From: MED-G17 sp963991985
GTDB lineage: Bacteria > Bacteroidota > Bacteroidia > NS11-12g > UBA9320
Direction: 5' to 3'
Length of the DNA: 64,000 nucleotides
NCBI GenBank assembly: GCA_963991985.1
Contig: CAXDRX010000002.1
Coordinates: 62,001-126,000, forward strand
Below are positions 62,558-64,000 of the stretch, in pieces. The notes beneath the pieces were generated by a model, which made no database searches, was not told where the DNA came from, and saw only the letters and a list, made by a program, of their open reading frames with translations. The translations under genes and the position numbers were made by a program. Each line of letters starts with the position of its first letter. Position 1 is the stretch's first letter.

Positions 62558-63634
62558 TTAATTCACTCCATTTTCGCCTTTCATTTTTTCTGCATTTTCT
62601 GCCATTTGGAGCTTTTCAATAATTTCTTGTAAATCACCATTCAGTACTTCCTGTAAATTGTATTGTGTAAGGTTAATTCGATGGTCCGTTATTCTACTTT
62701 GCGGAAAATTATAGGTTCTGATTTTTGCGGATCGGTCTCCTGTAGAAACCAAAGACTTTCTTTGCTGGGCTCTTTGGTTTTGGGCTTGTTCCAACTCTTT
62801 TTCATAAATCCTTGAACGCAGCATTTTTAAAGCCTTGTCATAATTTGCGTGCTGACTTCTCCCGTCTTGACACTCTGCAACTATTCCCGAGGGGATATGT
62901 GTCAGTCGAACGGCGGATTCTGTTTTGTTGACATGTTGCCCTCCTGCCCCTGAGGCTCTAAAGGTATCTCTTCGTATGTCCTTTAGGTCAATTTTCACAT
63001 CCAATTCTTCTGCTTCTGGCAAGACAGCCACTGTAGCTGCTGAAGTATGTACACGCCCCTGAGACTCGGTATCGGGAACGCGTTGTACACGATGTACCCC
63101 TGACTCAAATTTTAAAATTCCATAAACGCCTGGTTGATTGATGTTGAATATAATCTTGTTGAAGCCACCTGCAGTGCCTTCCAAAGCGTCTACGATTTCA
63201 ATAGACCATTTGTTGTTCGAACAAAATTTTTCATACATCTTAAATAAGTCACCGGCAAAGAGGCTTGCTTCGTCACCTCCAGTACCTGAACGAATTTCGA
63301 CGATTGCTTTCTTGTCATCTTCTGGATCTTTAGGAATGAGTAGAATTTTTATTTTTTCTTCTAGCTCTTGTTCTTCTTTTTTCAATTCAATCAATTCGTC
63401 TTTGGCCATTTGTTTGAGTTCAGCATCATTTTCATTGGTTAATATTTCTTCTGCTTCTTGTGTATTGATGCGTACATTTTCTAACTTGAAATAAGCTTGA
63501 ACAATTTCCTTTAAATCGCTATACTCTTTATTCAGTTTTGTGAATTTTTCAACGCTTGATGCAATCTCTGGGCTACTAAGCAACTGTTCTAGTTCCAAAT
63601 AGCGTGCATGGATAGCTTCTAATTTTTCAATCAT
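62558..63634 (-). CDS. prfA: peptide chain release factor 1
   Basis: A 358-residue class I release factor. It has the GGQ loop (SGAGGQHVNKTESAVRLTHIP), RSGTGGDEASLFAGDLF in domain 1/2, and the RF1-type stop-codon tripeptide in HRVQRVPDTESQGRVHTSA: PDT rather than the PAT of E. coli, still fitting the RF1 P-x-T pattern and not the SPF of RF2. It ends translation at UAA and UAG. It lies eight bases after lpxH. Confidence 0.95.
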   Translation of the reverse strand: MIEKLEAIHARYLELEQLLSSPEIASSVEKFTKLNKEYSDLKEIVQAYFKLENVRINTQEAEEILTNENDAELKQMAKDELIELKKEEQELEEKIKILLIPKDPEDDKKAIVEIRSGTGGDEASLFAGDLFKMYEKFCSNNKWSIEIVDALEGTAGGFNKIIFNINQPGVYGILKFESGVHRVQRVPDTESQGRVHTSAATVAVLPEAEELDVKIDLKDIRRDTFRASGAGGQHVNKTESAVRLTHIPSGIVAECQDGRSQHANYDKALKMLRSRIYEKELEQAQNQRAQQRKSLVSTGDRSAKIRTYNFPQSRITDHRINLTQYNLQEVLNGDLQEIIEKLQMAENAEKMKGENGVN

Positions 63635-63641
63635 TTTTTTT

Positions 63642-64000
63642 CTACTTTTTTTTGATTGCTGCGTAATTAAGCAGTTCTATTTTTTGTTTTTCATATCGAG
63701 CATAAGTAAAGTTTTGAAGCCAATCGCCAATGTTTACATAGCTGCAATTTTTGTTTATTTCCATAACCAAAGGATGATGTCGGTGTCCAAAAAGATAAAA
63801 GTTGATGTGCTGATTGTTTTTGAAGTGATTTTTGGCATATTGATATAGCCAATCGTCCTCCACATTTTGCTCTTTTTTTATTGATTTGTTTTGTTTGCGG
63901 CTTGTTTTGGAGAAATATTGAGCAATGAAAATACTCGTGTTTGGGTGTATTCTTGCAAAAAGCCATTGAAAAAAATGGGATCGAAATATTTTTTTCAATA
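63642..64000 (-). CDS. lpxH: UDP-2,3-diacylglucosamine diphosphatase, C-terminal part
   Basis: The last about 118 residues are visible; the start lies beyond the window. The metal-binding YLFGHRHHP with following YVNIGDWLQNFTYA matches the C-terminus of the Bacteroidota LpxH-type calcineurin-like phosphoesterase. This enzyme makes lipid X in lipid A synthesis at the inner membrane. The downstream gene is prfA, eight bases on. Confidence 0.85.
   Translation of the reverse strand, partial: LKKIFRSHFFQWLFARIHPNTSIFIAQYFSKTSRKQNKSIKKEQNVEDDWLYQYAKNHFKNNQHINFYLFGHRHHPLVMEINKNCSYVNIGDWLQNFTYARYEKQKIELLNYAAIKKK

Noticed and set aside
1..64000. Prophage or insertion element carrying the CIS
   Set aside because: I see no integrase, transposase, packaging terminase, capsid gene, direct repeats or tRNA borders. 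The locus is an injection system, not a phage.
1..64000. CRISPR arrays and structural RNA genes
   Set aside because: No regularly spaced repeats and no tRNA- or rRNA-like segments were found in the short gaps.

Overview
The window reads as AT-rich chromosomal DNA of a member of the Bacteroidota. Supporting signs are a type III glutamine synthetase, a DUF2723 membrane protein, TonB-receptor, PorT-like and PD40/OmpA outer-membrane proteins, a rimP-nusA-infB cluster, near absence of Shine-Dalgarno sequences, many TTG/GTG starts and several TAnnTTTG promoter elements of the Bacteroidota primary sigma factor. I see no tRNA, rRNA, CRISPR array or insertion sequence. No gene-free stretch exceeds about 140 bases.

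Region 1 (1-5.8 kb, plus strand): the end of an outer-membrane receptor, a GNAT acetyltransferase, a small exported protein, a large membrane/coiled-coil/propeller protein that looks like a STAND ATPase with a ruined P-loop, and a TLC-type (nucleotide-carrier-like) transporter.

Region 2 (5.8-31 kb, minus strand): one dense, mostly overlapping operon of about 20 genes encoding a complete contractile injection system (CIS) of the extracellular/PVC-like class. In transcription order it has a PLD/Ig-like protein, a DUF4407 membrane protein, an exported protein, a GH18-like lipoprotein with three C-terminal membrane helices, a 2-helix membrane protein, the DUF4255 tail terminator, an unassigned protein, the single sheath, the main tube, an intrinsic terminator, a second tube protein, DUF5908, a LysM baseplate protein, the VgrG-like spike, a PAAR tip, a gp25-like wedge, two large baseplate proteins around a fibre-like protein, a 1489-residue tape measure protein and an AAA+ ATPase.

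Region 3 (31-39 kb): a divergent intact STAND ATPase with membrane helix, coiled coil and WD repeats. It converges on a cargo operon: a DUF4157 (HELGH) protein and a second cargo-like protein share an N-terminal motif, and each is followed by a small chaperone-like gene. A MarR regulator is divergent from the cargo operon. Together regions 1-3 look like one 38-kb module: structural operon, cargo with chaperones, and two related STAND-type proteins at its borders.

Region 4 (39-64 kb): housekeeping. It holds a frameshifted ClpP-fold protein, a lipoprotein with a textbook Bacteroidota promoter, DUF2461, an M1 aminopeptidase, infB, nusA, rimP (with a terminator-like hairpin in its leader), DUF2723, rlmB, DUF2795, a PorT-like barrel coupled to hscA, a DCC thiol-redox protein, rlmN (no ordinary start codon), purM, an OmpA protein fused to a dead retropepsin-like domain, glnN, prfA and the end of lpxH.
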